NCBI RefSeq assembly: GCF_020707215.1
Contig: NZ_JAJFET010000001.1
Location: 1,113,063 to 1,177,062, forward strand
DNA from: Sphingomonas sp. PL-96
GTDB lineage: Bacteria; Pseudomonadota; Alphaproteobacteria; Sphingomonadales; Sphingomonadaceae
DNA: 64,000 nt
Direction: 5' to 3'
Below are positions 8,015 to 17,760 of the stretch, piece by piece. The notes below the pieces were generated by a model. It was given only the letters and a program-made list of their open reading frames with translations, did not search any database and was not told the DNA's origin. Position 1 is the first letter of the stretch. Each line of letters begins with the position of its first letter. Position numbers and translations under genes: made by a program.

Positions 8015-9007
8015 TCAGAGCGCGCGAACGGTGACCTCGGTCTCCGCGTCGCGTGCGAGCGGGTTGCGCAGCGGCAGGGTGAACGGTGCCGCCTCGATCT
8101 CGAACACGTCGCCCGTCTGCGTCGTCACGCCGTCGCTGAACGAAAGGGTCGCCGTGCCGAAGAAGTGAATGTGGATGTCGCCCGGGCGGCGGAACAGCGC
8201 ATATTTGAAGTGATGCGCCTCCAGGTTCGCCAGGGTGTGGGACATGTTGTCCTCGCCCGACAGGAACGGCTTTTCCCACAAGGCCTCGCCGTCGCGCAGG
8301 ATGCGGCTGGTGCCGCGCACGTCCGACGGCGGGGTGCCGACGACGATCTCCGGCCCAAGCGACGCCTGGCGCAGCTTGGAATGCGCCAGCCACAGATAAT
8401 TGTGGCGCTCGGTCACATGGTCGCTGAATTCGTTGGCGAGACACAGGCCCAGGCGGAACGGCGTGCCGTCCGGCCCGATGAGGTAGATGCCGGCGAGCTC
8501 CGGCTCCTCGCCGCCGTCCTTGGCAAACGCCGGCATCGACAGCGCTGCGCCCGGATCGACCAGCTGGGAGCCGTCGCCCTTGTAGAACCATTCCGGCTGC
8601 TGGCCGATTTGGCCGGCGGCGGGCTTGCCGCCCTCCACGCCTTCCAGGAACATGCGCATCGAGTCCGTCTGCTTTTCGGCAGAGGCAGCCTCGCGGTGCA
8701 TCTTGTCCCGCCCCTCGGCCGAGCCGAGGTGGGTGAGGCCGGTGCCCGTCATCACGACGTGCGCCGGATCCTCATGATCGATCGGCGCGACGAAGCGGCC
8801 AGCGGCGAACTCCGCCGCCAGGTCGATCGAGGCGCCCTCGCCGCATGCGGCGACTGCATCGGCCAGGCTGGTGCCATCGGCGATCGCGCGGGCGGCGAGC
8901 GCCCGCACGCTGTCGACACCCGGCACGACCGCAGCCCGGTCGCCCTCAGCCGCGATCACCGATCGCGTGCCGTCGGCCCCACGGTGCTGCAACAAACGCA
9001 ACGTCAT
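8015..9007 (-). CDS. AraD1/GguC-type 2-keto-3-deoxy sugar acid dehydratase (FAH superfamily)
   Basis: A 330-residue protein of the fumarylacetoacetate hydrolase superfamily, AraD1/GguC branch. Members dehydrate 2-keto-3-deoxy-L-arabinonate, or the D-xylose equivalent, to alpha-ketoglutarate semialdehyde. The N-terminus (LRLLQHRGADGTRSVIAAEG) and the TGTGLTHLGSAEGRDKMH segment are typical. Acidic residues in GEEPELAGIYLI and the NEFSDH loop fit the metal site of the fold. GGGGAGG-like ribosome-binding sequence precedes the ATG. It lies 49 bp downstream of the semialdehyde dehydrogenase on the same strand, whose substrate would be its product. The specific sugar cannot be decided from sequence. 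Confidence 0.8.
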   Translation of the reverse strand: MTLRLLQHRGADGTRSVIAAEGDRAAVVPGVDSVRALAARAIADGTSLADAVAACGEGASIDLAAEFAAGRFVAPIDHEDPAHVVMTGTGLTHLGSAEGRDKMHREAASAEKQTDSMRMFLEGVEGGKPAAGQIGQQPEWFYKGDGSQLVDPGAALSMPAFAKDGGEEPELAGIYLIGPDGTPFRLGLCLANEFSDHVTERHNYLWLAHSKLRQASLGPEIVVGTPPSDVRGTSRILRDGEALWEKPFLSGEDNMSHTLANLEAHHFKYALFRRPGDIHIHFFGTATLSFSDGVTTQTGDVFEIEAAPFTLPLRNPLARDAETEVTVRAL

Positions 9008-9056
9008 CCTAATACCTCCCCAAATGGAACGCCGCGATTGCGGTCGCCGGGATTGA

Positions 9057-10622
9057 TCAATCGTTGTGGAGCTGACCGTCGATCAGGCGCGGCAAGCCGG
9101 CCTGAGCGCCGTCGCGCAGGTCCTGCGGCAGCAGCTCCGGGATCAGGTTCTGGTACGACACCGGCCGCAGGAAGCGGTCGATCGCAAGACTGCCGACCGA
9201 CGTCGTGCGGCCATCGGACGTCGACGGGAACGGACCGCCATGCACCATCGCATGGGTCACCTCGACGCCGGTCGGCCAGCCATTGGCAAGGATGCGGCCC
9301 GCCTTGCGCTCCAGCACCGGCACCATGCGCGCGGCAAGTGCCGCATCGTCGGCGTCCATGTGGATCGTGGCGGTGAGCTGACCCTCGGCCGCCACCAGCA
9401 CCTGGCGCAACTCTTCCTCGTTGCGGCAGCGCACCAGCAGCGATGCGGCACCGAACACCTCATGGCCCAGCGCCTTGTCGGCCAGGAACGCCTCGGCCGT
9501 GGTCGCGAACAGCGCGGCCTGGCCCTGGGTGACGCCCTCGCCCACCTTGCCGCGTGCGATCGTCTCGACCTCGGCATGGCCGGCAAGCTGCTCGACCGCC
9601 TGGCAATAGGCCTTGTGGATGCCGGGGGTCAGCATGGTGCTGGCGCCCGCGTCGGTGAGCGCGGTCTTGGCCGCATCGACGAACGCGTCCAGCCCGTCGC
9701 CCTCGATCGCGAGCAGCAGGCCCGGGTTGGTGCAGAACTGGCCAGCGCCCATCGTCAGCGAGCCGACGAAGGCAGTGCCCAGCGCCGCGCCGCGGGCCTT
9801 CAGCGCTTCCGGCATCAGCAGGACGGGGTTGATGCTCGACATCTCGGCATAGACCGGGATCGGCACTTCGCGCGCCTGCGCCAGCTTCATGAGCGCGAGG
9901 CCACCGCCGCGCGAGCCGGTGAACCCGACTGCGGTAATGCGCGAGTCCTGCACCAGCTGAGAGCCGAGCTCATTGCCCGGACCCACCAAGTGCGAAAAGA
10001 CGCCGTCCGGCAGACCCGAAGCGACAACCGCACGGCGGATCGCCTCGGCGACCAGCGCGCCGGTGGCCGGATGCGCAGGGTGGCCCTTGACGACAACGGG
10101 GCAGCCCGCGGCGAGTGCGGAGGCGGTGTCCCCACCCGCGGTCGAGAAGGCGAGCGGGAAGTTGGACGCGCCGAACACGGCAACCGGGCCAAGCGGGATC
10201 ATGCGCAGGCGCAGGTCGGGGCGCGGCAGCGGCTGGCGATCCGGCAGCGCCGGGTCGAGGCGCAGGCCGAGCCAGCCACCCTTGCGGACGACGCTGGCAA
10301 ACATCTTGAGCTGGCCGACCGTGCGGCCACGCTCGCCCTCCAGACGAGCGCGCGGCAGGCCGCTCTCGCGCATCGCGGTCTCGATCAGCGCGTCCCCGAT
10401 CGCCACGATTTCCTCGCCGATCTTCTCGAGGAACGCTGCGCGAGTTTCGCGATCGGTCGCGCGATAGGTGTCGAACGCAGCCTCAGCTGCGGCGCAGGCA
10501 GCCTCCACGTCCGCCGCACCATGGACGTCGAACGGCTTGCCAAAGGGTTCGCCGCTGTCTGCCGAAATCGAATAAAAGCCGGTCGCGTCGGTCCGATCGA
10601 GGGTTGCCGTGTCGTTCATCAT
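9057..10622 (-). CDS. alpha-ketoglutarate semialdehyde dehydrogenase (NADP-type ALDH)
   Basis: A 521-residue aldehyde dehydrogenase that would oxidise alpha-ketoglutarate semialdehyde to alpha-ketoglutarate, the last step of the Weimberg-type pathway. The nucleotide-binding loop FTGSRGGG is at 234-241, the general-base glutamate at E260 (YAEMSSINP), and the catalytic cysteine at C297 (GQFCTNPG). The early segment [19 protein letters not shown] is characteristic of this ALDH subgroup. The protein is slightly longer than the usual 480-500 residues. A clear AAGGAG precedes the ATG at 10622. It is divergent from the FadR/GntR gene, with a candidate operator in between. The role is assigned from family plus context. 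Confidence 0.88.
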   Translation of the reverse strand: MMNDTATLDRTDATGFYSISADSGEPFGKPFDVHGAADVEAACAAAEAAFDTYRATDRETRAAFLEKIGEEIVAIGDALIETAMRESGLPRARLEGERGRTVGQLKMFASVVRKGGWLGLRLDPALPDRQPLPRPDLRLRMIPLGPVAVFGASNFPLAFSTAGGDTASALAAGCPVVVKGHPAHPATGALVAEAIRRAVVASGLPDGVFSHLVGPGNELGSQLVQDSRITAVGFTGSRGGGLALMKLAQAREVPIPVYAEMSSINPVLLMPEALKARGAALGTAFVGSLTMGAGQFCTNPGLLLAIEGDGLDAFVDAAKTALTDAGASTMLTPGIHKAYCQAVEQLAGHAEVETIARGKVGEGVTQGQAALFATTAEAFLADKALGHEVFGAASLLVRCRNEEELRQVLVAAEGQLTATIHMDADDAALAARMVPVLERKAGRILANGWPTGVEVTHAMVHGGPFPSTSDGRTTSVGSLAIDRFLRPVSYQNLIPELLPQDLRDGAQAGLPRLIDGQLHND

Positions 10623-10637
10623 GGGTGGCTCCTTATT

Positions 10638-10648
10638 TACTCTGACAT
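10638..10648. promoter_or_regulatory. candidate FadR/GntR operator A
   Basis: Read on the minus strand this is ATGTCAGAGTA. It matches most positions of the FadR-family pattern TNGT-N3-ACNA and resembles the better site at 12933-12943 in its flanks as well (AATATGTC against AATATTGTC). It lies between the divergent semialdehyde dehydrogenase and regulator genes. Confidence 0.4.
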
Positions 10649-10723
10649 ATTAAAGCCGTGCCGGCTTGGCAATCGCTCGATCGCCCTTCAGAACACAAGC
10701 ATAGCCTAGCGGGGGAGATAGGG

Positions 10724-11482
10724 ATGACCGATGCAAAGGGCGAGGCCAAGCCGGTCGATGCAGCCACGCCCACAACTCGCCAGCCGCGTGGCACGGGTCG
10801 GCGGCTGCGCGGCGCGATTGCGCATAAGCTTGGCCTGGCGATCGTCTCGGGCGAATACGCGCCCGGAGATACGCTGTCCGGCGAGATCGCGTTTTCGGAA
10901 GCGCTCGACGTCTCGCGCAGCGCCTATCGCGAAGCGGTGCAGGTGCTGACCGCCAAGGGTCTGGTCGAAAGTCGCCCCAAGGCGGGCACGCGTGTGCTGC
11001 CGCGAAGCCGCTGGAACCTGCTCGACCCCGATGTGGTCGCCTGGGCGTTCGCGGGCGATCCCGACGTACAGTTCATTCGCAGCCTGTTCGAACTTCGCGC
11101 GATCGTCGAACCGGCAGCGGCACGGCTTGCGGCCGAGCGCCGGGACCGCGCGGATCTGAAAGCGATGAAGGACGCGCTTGGAGCGATGCGCCGGCACACG
11201 CTCGCTACCGAAGCCGGCCTGGCTGCAGACCGTGACTTTCACGACGCCATCCTGCGCGCCACCCGCAACGATGCGCTGGTGGTGCTGAGTGCCAGCATTG
11301 GCGCGGCGGTGAATTGGACCACGCAGTTCAAGCAGCGCGCGCGCGCCCTGCCCCGCGACCCCCTCCCCGACCACATCCGCGTTTATGACGGCATCGCCGC
11401 CGGCGACCCGGAAGCAGCAGGCGCCGCGATGCGCGCCCTTGTCGAACTGGCGCTGGAGGACACGCGCCACGCGATGGAATGA
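10724..11482 (+). CDS. FadR/GntR family transcriptional regulator
   Basis: A 252-residue regulator. The N-terminal winged helix-turn-helix covers about residues 25-95 (LGLAIVSGEYAPGDTLSGE, then EALDVSRSAYREAVQVLTAKG and the VESRPKAGTRV wing). An all-helical FCD ligand-binding domain follows, with RSLFELRAIVEPAAARLAAE and a DRDFHDAILRATRND segment whose acidic and histidine residues usually bind a metal. FCD regulators commonly sense sugar acids or keto acids. The ATG at 10724 follows GGGGGAGA. It sits in the middle of the sugar-acid cluster, divergent from the semialdehyde dehydrogenase, and is the likely local repressor. Confidence 0.88.
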   Translation: MTDAKGEAKPVDAATPTTRQPRGTGRRLRGAIAHKLGLAIVSGEYAPGDTLSGEIAFSEALDVSRSAYREAVQVLTAKGLVESRPKAGTRVLPRSRWNLLDPDVVAWAFAGDPDVQFIRSLFELRAIVEPAAARLAAERRDRADLKAMKDALGAMRRHTLATEAGLAADRDFHDAILRATRNDALVVLSASIGAAVNWTTQFKQRARALPRDPLPDHIRVYDGIAAGDPEAAGAAMRALVELALEDTRHAME

Positions 11483-11485
11483 AAC

Positions 11486-11522
11486 AAAAAGGGCGCTCCC
11501 GCGGATGTGCGGGAGCGCCCTT
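11486..11522. terminator. bidirectional terminator
   Basis: A perfect 12-bp stem (GGGCGCTCCCGC 11491-11502 with 11509-11520) is flanked by an A-run on the left and TT on the right. It serves the convergent regulator and transporter genes. Confidence 0.8.
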
Positions 11523-11543
11523 CGAGTGCAAAGGATCGGCCTG

Positions 11544-12854
11544 TTAGCCGACGACTTCCGGCTCCGGCAGCGCGTGGGTCGGCTTCGACCCCCACAGTGC
11601 GTAGAACAGGATGTAGAGTTCGCAGGCGGCGGTCAGCAGGAACGAAGTCTGCAGGCCGACGGTATCGGCGAGCCAGCCCTGCACCACCACCAGCGCGCCA
11701 CCGGCGATCGCCATGATCAGCAGGCCCGAACCCTCTTCGGTCAGCGGGCCAAGGCCCTTGATGCCGAGCGTGAAGATCGTCGGGAACATGATCGAGTGGA
11801 ACAGGCCGACCGCGATCAGCGACCACATGGCGGCGTGACCGGTGGTGAAGGTCGCCAGCAGCATCACGATGAACGCGCCGACGGCAAAAGCGGCCAGCAC
11901 CTTGTCGGCCGGAACCTTCTGCATGATGAAGCTGCCGGCAAAACGGCCGACCATCATGCCGCCCCACAGGATCGCCAGATAGCGCGATGCCTCCTCATGG
12001 GTGATCGCGGCGATTTCTGGCTGCGACACGAAGTTGATGAACAGGTTGGCGACCCCGATCTCGGCGATCAGGTAGATGAAGATCGCCGGGACGCCCCACA
12101 CGAGGTTCCGGTGCTTCCACAGCGACATGCCGCGGCGCTCCTCACGCGACACGCGCTGCGTGGACTGGCCGATTGCGGGAAGCGGGAAGCGGGCGATCAC
12201 GAACGCAAGCACCACGAGCACCGCCGCCACGATCAGATACGGCAGGATCACCGACTGCGCATCCGCATAACGCTCGGCGGCGGTCAGCGTGACGCCGGCC
12301 CCTGCCGTGCCGCCCTTGGAGCGGCCCAGGATCAGATAGCCCGCGAACAACGGCGCGAGCGTGGTGCCGAGCGAGTTGAACGCCTGCACCAGGTTCAGGC
12401 GCGAGGATCCGGTCTCCGGCGGGCCGATGACCGCCACGTACGGATTGGCTGCAACCTGCAACAGGGTGATGCCGCTGGCGATGATGAACAGTGCGGCCAG
12501 CACCATGCCATAGGAAGGAAGCTTGGCCGCCGGGACGATCAGCAGCGCACCGGCGGCCATGATCAGCAGGCCGGTGACGATCGACTTCTGATAGCCGATC
12601 CGCTCGATCAGCTTGGCCGAAGGAATGGACGCCACGAAATAGGCGATGAACCAGACCGACTCGATCAGCGTTGTCTGGGTGTAGTCGAGTTCAAACACGC
12701 TCCTGAGATGCGGCAGCAGCGTATTGTTGATGACGGTGATGAAGCCCCACATGAAGAAGAGGCTGGCAAGCAGCGTCAGCGCGGGCTTGTAGCTGGCGCC
12801 TGGCGCGTGGTGCGCGCCGGGCGAAGCGACGGAAGAGGTTGGCGGCAACGCCAT
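11544..12854 (-). CDS. sugar MFS transporter, FucP/GluP type
   Basis: A 436-residue major facilitator with 12 predicted helices, of the L-fucose/glucose-galactose proton symporter branch. Marks are LLASLFFMWGFITVINNTLLP in the first helix, the ASIPSAKLIERIGYQ loop after helix 2 and the LLQVAANPYVAVIGPPETGS segment. It would import a monosaccharide for the surrounding sugar-acid pathway. It is divergent from the aldose epimerase gene, with the better of two candidate operators between them. Its exact sugar is unknown; L-arabinose, D-galactose, D-xylose and L-fucose are all compatible. Confidence 0.85.
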   Translation of the reverse strand: MALPPTSSVASPGAHHAPGASYKPALTLLASLFFMWGFITVINNTLLPHLRSVFELDYTQTTLIESVWFIAYFVASIPSAKLIERIGYQKSIVTGLLIMAAGALLIVPAAKLPSYGMVLAALFIIASGITLLQVAANPYVAVIGPPETGSSRLNLVQAFNSLGTTLAPLFAGYLILGRSKGGTAGAGVTLTAAERYADAQSVILPYLIVAAVLVVLAFVIARFPLPAIGQSTQRVSREERRGMSLWKHRNLVWGVPAIFIYLIAEIGVANLFINFVSQPEIAAITHEEASRYLAILWGGMMVGRFAGSFIMQKVPADKVLAAFAVGAFIVMLLATFTTGHAAMWSLIAVGLFHSIMFPTIFTLGIKGLGPLTEEGSGLLIMAIAGGALVVVQGWLADTVGLQTSFLLTAACELYILFYALWGSKPTHALPEPEVVG

Positions 12855-12932
12855 GCATCCTGTCTCCTGTGTGGAAGCCGAAGCAGATGCGCTGTTGCCC
12901 AGCGTCTGATGCGCGGCTTGCCCTGTTGAATA

Positions 12933-12943
12933 TTGTCTGACTA
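12933..12943. promoter_or_regulatory. candidate FadR/GntR operator B
   Basis: TTGTCTGACTA matches the FadR-family pattern TNGT-N3-ACNA at every fixed position. It extends into the near-palindrome ATATTGTC-T-GACTATAT. It lies between the divergent sugar transporter and epimerase genes. Confidence 0.5.
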
Positions 12944-12989
12944 TATAGCCCCGAAAGGCGCGTCAACGGCGTCGATACACAAGGATTGG

Positions 12990-14147
12990 ATGATGCGGAA
13001 GGTGGGTAGCGATCGGGTTGTGCGGGCGCTGGCAGGTGTCGCGGCAGCGGCGCTGACGGCCGGAACGGCATCGGCTGGGCAGGTGCAGCGCGCGCCGGCA
13101 GGAACCCTGAAGGATGGGACGGCGATCGAGGCGGTGACGCTTACCGGCGCCAACGGGGTTTCCGCCCGCATCCTCACCTATGGCGCGACGCTCCAGTCGC
13201 TGATCGCGCCGGACCGCGACGGCAACAAGGCGGACGTCGTTCTCGGCTATGACGATCTTGCCGACTATGTGGATCATCCCAACTATTTCGGCGTGACCGT
13301 GGGGCGATATGCCAACCGCATCGCCGGTGGCAGCTTTACGCTCGACGGCAAGCGCTTTCAGCTGCCCCAGAACGACAAGACGAATTCGCTTCACGGCGGC
13401 GGCAAGGGCTTTGACAAGCAGGTCTGGCGCGTCGTCTCGGTGAAGGACGGCCCGGTCGCCAGCGTCGTGCTGGCACATCGCAGCCCCGACGGCGACTCCG
13501 GCTACCCGGGTCAATTCGACGTGACCGTCACCTATTCGCTGGACGACAAGGGCGCACTGACGATCGCGTTCGAGGGCAAGACCAGCAAGCCCACGGTGGT
13601 CAACATGACCAACCACGCGATCTTCAACCTGGCCGGCGAAGGATCGCCCATGGGTGCGACCGGTCACCGCCTCACCATTCCGGCGGCTGCCTATACGCCG
13701 GTCGACGCAAAGCTGATCCCGACCGGCGAGCGCCGCCCGGTCGCCGGCACCGTGTTCGACTTCCGCAGCCCGCGGGTGGTCGCCGACGGCATTCGCGACG
13801 GCCACGACCAGCAGATCCGCTACGGCCAGGGCTACGATCATAATTTCGCGCTCGACAAGGGCCTCACGGCGCAGCCCGAACTTGCCGCCCGTCTGGAAGA
13901 TCCTCAGTCGGGCCGGGTGCTCGAAGTGCTCACCACCGAACCGGGCGTGCAATTTTATACCGGCAATTTCCTTGACGGCACCTATCTGGGCAAGAAGGGG
14001 CACCTCTACCGCATGGGCGACGGCATCGCCCTGGAGCCGCAGAAGTTTCCGGATTCGCCCAATCATCCCGATTTCGTTTCCGCCCGAGTGGATCCCGGCA
14101 AGCCGTACCGGCATGTCATGATCTATCGCCTTTCCACGACCCGCTGA
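12990..14147 (+). CDS. exported aldose 1-epimerase (galactose mutarotase family)
   Basis: About 385 residues. The start [10 protein letters not shown] follows AAGGATTGG, and a signal peptide ([20 protein letters not shown]) indicates a periplasmic enzyme, whereas E. coli GalM is cytoplasmic. It interconverts alpha and beta anomers of free sugars, supplying the form used by the transporter or dehydrogenase. Family marks include [40 protein letters not shown] and a late GYDHNFAL motif carrying the conserved Asp-His. A glutamate in [11 protein letters not shown] is the expected catalytic base. It starts an operon with the dehydratase 14 bp downstream. Confidence 0.9.
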   Translation: MMRKVGSDRVVRALAGVAAAALTAGTASAGQVQRAPAGTLKDGTAIEAVTLTGANGVSARILTYGATLQSLIAPDRDGNKADVVLGYDDLADYVDHPNYFGVTVGRYANRIAGGSFTLDGKRFQLPQNDKTNSLHGGGKGFDKQVWRVVSVKDGPVASVVLAHRSPDGDSGYPGQFDVTVTYSLDDKGALTIAFEGKTSKPTVVNMTNHAIFNLAGEGSPMGATGHRLTIPAAAYTPVDAKLIPTGERRPVAGTVFDFRSPRVVADGIRDGHDQQIRYGQGYDHNFALDKGLTAQPELAARLEDPQSGRVLEVLTTEPGVQFYTGNFLDGTYLGKKGHLYRMGDGIALEPQKFPDSPNHPDFVSARVDPGKPYRHVMIYRLSTTR

Positions 14148-14161
14148 CCGGACATCCTCTC

Positions 14162-15958
14162 ATGACTGCCACCCCGACCAACACGCTTCGCTCCCGCGCC
14201 TGGTTCAACAATCCCGAGAACATCGACATGACGGCGCTCTACATCGAGCGCTACATGAACTTCGGGATCAGCCAGGCCGAGCTTCAGTCCGGCAAGCCGA
14301 TCATCGGTATCGCCCAGACCGGCAGCGATCTGTCGCCCTGTAACCGCCACCACCTGGTGCTCGCCGAGCGCCTGCGGGAAGGCATCCGCGAGGCCGGCGG
14401 CATCGCGCTCGAATTCCCGGTCCACCCGATCCAGGAGACCGGCAAGCGCCCCACCGCCGGGCTCGACCGCAACCTCGCCTATATGGCGCTGGTCGAGGTG
14501 CTCTACGGCTATCCGCTCGACGCTGTCGTGCTGACGATCGGCTGCGACAAGACCACCCCCGCCTGCCTCATGGCGGCAGCGACCGTGAACATCCCGGCGA
14601 TCGCCCTGTCGGTCGGTCCGATGCTCAACGGCTGGCACAAGGGCGAGCGCACCGGTTCCGGCACCATCGTCTGGAAGGCGCGCCAGATGCTGGCCGCCGG
14701 CGAGATCGACGATGCAGGCTTCGTGAAGCTGGTCGCCTCCTCCGCGCCGTCGACCGGCTATTGCAACACCATGGGCACCGCGACGACGATGAACTCGCTC
14801 GCCGAGGCGCTGGGCATGCAGCTGCCGGGTTCGGCCGCGATTCCGGCGCCGTACCGCGACCGGCAGGAGGTCGCCTATGAGACCGGCAAGCGCATCGTCG
14901 AGATGGTGGCGGAGGACCTGAAGCCTTCCGACATTATGACCCGGGAGGCGTTCCTGAACGCGATCGTCGTCAACTCGGCGATCGGCGGCTCGACCAACGC
15001 GCCGATCCACCTGGCCGCCCTCGCCCGCCACATGGGCGTCGAGCTCGACATCCGCGACTGGCAGGAGCACGGCCACAAGGTGCCGCTGCTGGTGAACCTG
15101 CAGCCGGCCGGCGAGTATCTGGGCGAGGACTATTACCGCGCCGGCGGCGTGCCGGCCGTGGTGTCGCAGCTCATGGATCAGGGCCTGATCCACGAGGACG
15201 TCCTGACCGTGAACGGCAAGACGATCGGCGACAACTGCCGCGGCGTCGCGATCGAGGATGAAAAGGTCATCCGCCCGTTCGACCAGCCGCTGAAGGAAGA
15301 AGCCGGCTTCATCGTGCTGTCGGGCAATCTGTTCGATGCCGCGATCATGAAGACCAGCGTCATCAGCGAGGAGTTCCGCGCGCGCTACCTGTCCAACCCG
15401 AATGACCCGGAAGCATTCGAGGGCCCGGCCATCGTGTTCGACGGTCCGGAGGATTATCACCACCGCATCGACGATCCCTCGCTCAACATCACGCCCGAAA
15501 CGTTGATGTTCATGCGCGGCGCCGGCCCGATCGGCTATCCGGGCGCGGCCGAGGTCGTGAACATGCGGCCGCCGGCGTATCTGATCCGCGAGGGCATCCA
15601 TGCGCTTCCGTGCATCGGCGACGGCCGTCAGTCGGGTACCAGCGGCAGCCCCTCGATCCTCAACGCCTCGCCCGAGGCAGCAGCGATGGGCGGCCTGGCG
15701 CTGATCCGGACCGGCGACCGCGTTCGCATCGACCTCAACAAGGGAACGGCCGACGTGCTGATCTCCGACGAGGAACTGGCGGATCGCCGCGCCAAGCTGG
15801 AAGCCGAAGGCGGCTACAAGTACCCCGCCTCGCAGACGCCGTGGCAGGAGATCCAGCGCGCCGTCGTCGGCCAGATGAACACCGGCGCCATTCTGGAAGG
15901 TGCCGAGAAGTACCAGCGCATCGCCCAGACCATGGGTCTGCCGCGCGACAACCACTAA
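14162..15958 (+). CDS. IlvD/Edd-family sugar acid dehydratase (L-arabinonate/D-xylonate type)
   Basis: A 598-residue iron-sulfur dehydratase that turns a pentonate, or related sugar acid, into its 2-keto-3-deoxy form. Cysteines C60 ([10 protein letters not shown]), C128 (GCDKTTPAC) and C201 (STGYCNTMG) have the same spacing as the [2Fe-2S] ligands of Rhizobium L-arabinonate dehydratase. K130 corresponds to its carbamylated magnesium-binding lysine. Length and the [21 protein letters not shown] segment also fit the sugar-acid branch and not the dihydroxyacid branch. It follows the epimerase gene. Together with the AraD1-type enzyme and the semialdehyde dehydrogenase it completes a non-phosphorylating route. 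The sugar dehydrogenase and lactonase are not in the window. Confidence 0.9.
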   Translation: MTATPTNTLRSRAWFNNPENIDMTALYIERYMNFGISQAELQSGKPIIGIAQTGSDLSPCNRHHLVLAERLREGIREAGGIALEFPVHPIQETGKRPTAGLDRNLAYMALVEVLYGYPLDAVVLTIGCDKTTPACLMAAATVNIPAIALSVGPMLNGWHKGERTGSGTIVWKARQMLAAGEIDDAGFVKLVASSAPSTGYCNTMGTATTMNSLAEALGMQLPGSAAIPAPYRDRQEVAYETGKRIVEMVAEDLKPSDIMTREAFLNAIVVNSAIGGSTNAPIHLAALARHMGVELDIRDWQEHGHKVPLLVNLQPAGEYLGEDYYRAGGVPAVVSQLMDQGLIHEDVLTVNGKTIGDNCRGVAIEDEKVIRPFDQPLKEEAGFIVLSGNLFDAAIMKTSVISEEFRARYLSNPNDPEAFEGPAIVFDGPEDYHHRIDDPSLNITPETLMFMRGAGPIGYPGAAEVVNMRPPAYLIREGIHALPCIGDGRQSGTSGSPSILNASPEAAAMGGLALIRTGDRVRIDLNKGTADVLISDEELADRRAKLEAEGGYKYPASQTPWQEIQRAVVGQMNTGAILEGAEKYQRIAQTMGLPRDNH

Positions 15959-16015
15959 GCGCCACCGGCATGGCGGGGGTCGGCATCGTGCGACGATGCG
16001 GCTACAGCCCCCGCC

Positions 16016-17140
16016 ATGCCGAGCTTTGCAGCCCATCGCGCCGATCTGGCGCAGCTGACGGAACACCATCGTATCCGCCGGCTCCTGCCCCGCCGGGGCA
16101 TCGACTTCGCCTCCAACGACTATCTGGCGCTCGCCGGGTCAGCGCGATTGCGCGCGGCGGTTGCGGCTGCGCTCGCGGAGGGGGTCCCGGTCGGTTCGGG
16201 CGGCTCCCGCCTGCTTCGGGGCAACTGCGACGAGCATGAGGCGCTGGAAGCAGCGGCAGCCGCCTTTTTCGGCAGCGAGACAGCCTTGTTCTTCGCAAGC
16301 GGGTTCGCCGCCAATGCCGCGCTGTTCGCCACCCTGCCGCAACGCGACGACCTGGTGGTCTATGACGCGCTGATCCACGCCAGCGCGCACGAGGGGATGC
16401 GGCTCGGCCGAGCGCCTTGCTTCCCTGCTGCGCACAATCGGCCCGAGGCTTTCGAGGACCAGATCCGCCGCTGGCGTGAGGCCGGGGGGATGGGCACGCC
16501 CTGGATCGCGGTCGAAAGCCTCTACAGCATGGACGGGGATCGTGCGCCGCTGATGGCGCTGGCCGACGTCGCCGATCGCCACGACGCGATCCTCCTGATC
16601 GACGAGGCGCATGCGACCGGCGTGTTCGGCATTGGAGGGCGCGGGCTTGCCGAAGCGCTGGAAGGGCGAGAGAACGTGGTCACGCTGCGCACCTGCGGGA
16701 AGGCGATGGGCTGTGAGGGCGCGCTCGTCTGCGGGCCGCGGATCGTTCGCGACTTTCTGGTCAACCGGGGGCGCGGCTTCATCTTCTCGACGGCCCCCTC
16801 CCCGCTGATGGCGCGCGCGGCGCAGGAAAGCCTGCGCATCCTGGCCGACGAGGAAGATCGGCGGGACCAGCTTCGCGCCCTGATCGCGCATGCGGAACGG
16901 GCACTTGCGCCTGTGGGCGTCCAACCGACAGGATCGCAGATCCTGCCGCTGGTGATCGGTGACGACGCAGAGACGATGCGAATGGCAGAGGCGCTGCAAC
17001 AGGGCGGCTTCGACGTCCGGGGGATCCGCCCGCCGACCGTGCCCAAGGGCACATCCCGGCTCCGGCTGTCGCTCACCCTCAATGTGACGCCGGACGACGT
17101 GGACGCGCTTGCCGCGCTGCTGCAAGAGGTCGCGCGATGA
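16016..17140 (+). CDS. bioF: 8-amino-7-oxononanoate synthase
   Basis: A 374-residue PLP enzyme of the alpha-oxoamine synthase family. It condenses pimeloyl-ACP (or -CoA) with L-alanine in the first committed step of the biotin ring pathway. FASNDYLALAG is at 31-41, the GSGGSRLLRGN loop at 60-70, the cofactor aspartate in LIDEAHATG at 194-202, and the PLP lysine is K229 in RTCGKAMG. The ATG at 16016 lacks a strong ribosome-binding site. The stop overlaps bioD (ATGA), starting a bioF-bioD-bioA operon. No bioB or bioC is in the window. Confidence 0.93.
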   Translation: MPSFAAHRADLAQLTEHHRIRRLLPRRGIDFASNDYLALAGSARLRAAVAAALAEGVPVGSGGSRLLRGNCDEHEALEAAAAAFFGSETALFFASGFAANAALFATLPQRDDLVVYDALIHASAHEGMRLGRAPCFPAAHNRPEAFEDQIRRWREAGGMGTPWIAVESLYSMDGDRAPLMALADVADRHDAILLIDEAHATGVFGIGGRGLAEALEGRENVVTLRTCGKAMGCEGALVCGPRIVRDFLVNRGRGFIFSTAPSPLMARAAQESLRILADEEDRRDQLRALIAHAERALAPVGVQPTGSQILPLVIGDDAETMRMAEALQQGGFDVRGIRPPTVPKGTSRLRLSLTLNVTPDDVDALAALLQEVAR

Positions 17141-17760
17141 GCAGGACCTTCGTCGTCACCGGCACCGACACCGACATCGGCAAGACCGTCTTTGCGGCCG
17201 GCCTCGCCGCCGCGCTTGACGCACGATATTGGAAGCCGGTGCAATCCGGCCTCGACGGCGGCAGCGATGCCGCACGCGTCCAGGCCCTCGGCGTAGCGCC
17301 CGGGCGCATCGTTCCGGAGGCGTATCGGCTTGCCACTCCCTGCTCGCCACATCTGGCCGCCGAGATCGACGGGGTGCTGATCGACCCGGCGCGTCTGTCC
17401 CTTCCCGAAGATGGAGTCCCGCTGGTGGTGGAGGGTGCCGGCGGCGTTCTGGTGCCGGTCACCCGAACGCTGTTGTACGCGGACCTGTTCGCGCGCTGGA
17501 GCCAGCCGGTGGTGCTGGTCGCGCGGACGGCACTGGGGACGATCAACCACAGCCTCCTGTCGATCGAGGCGCTGCGGTCGCGCGGCGTTCCGATCCTGGG
17601 CATCGCCTTCGTCGGTGACGCGGTAGAGGACAGCGAGGCGACCATCGCCGAGATCGGCGGCGTCCGCCGGCTGGGCCGCCTCCCCTGGCTCGACCTCCTG
17701 GATGCGCAGACGCTTGCCGCCGCCTTCCGCCACCATTTCGATCTGGAGGACTTCCGGTGA
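17137..17760 (+). CDS. bioD: dethiobiotin synthase
   Basis: A 207-residue ATP-dependent carboxylase-type ligase that closes the ureido ring of dethiobiotin from 7,8-diaminopelargonate, CO2 and ATP. The P-loop GTDTDIGKT is at residues 9-17, the substrate-binding YWKPVQSG follows at about 31-38, and the VEGAGGVLVPVT segment is typical. Length is slightly short of the usual 220-230 but no motif is missing. It overlaps bioF at ATGA and bioA at GTGA, so the three genes are translationally coupled. Confidence 0.92.
   Translation: MSRTFVVTGTDTDIGKTVFAAGLAAALDARYWKPVQSGLDGGSDAARVQALGVAPGRIVPEAYRLATPCSPHLAAEIDGVLIDPARLSLPEDGVPLVVEGAGGVLVPVTRTLLYADLFARWSQPVVLVARTALGTINHSLLSIEALRSRGVPILGIAFVGDAVEDSEATIAEIGGVRRLGRLPWLDLLDAQTLAAAFRHHFDLEDFR

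Noticed and set aside
14123..16069. A long open frame antisense to the IlvD/Edd dehydratase
   Set aside because: Composition is Arg/His/Asp-rich with no domain, as expected of a shadow frame; the dehydratase on the other strand has all its metal-binding residues.
17137..17760. bioD as truncated
   Set aside because: It is somewhat short, but the P-loop and substrate segments are all present and both ends are fixed by stop/start overlaps.
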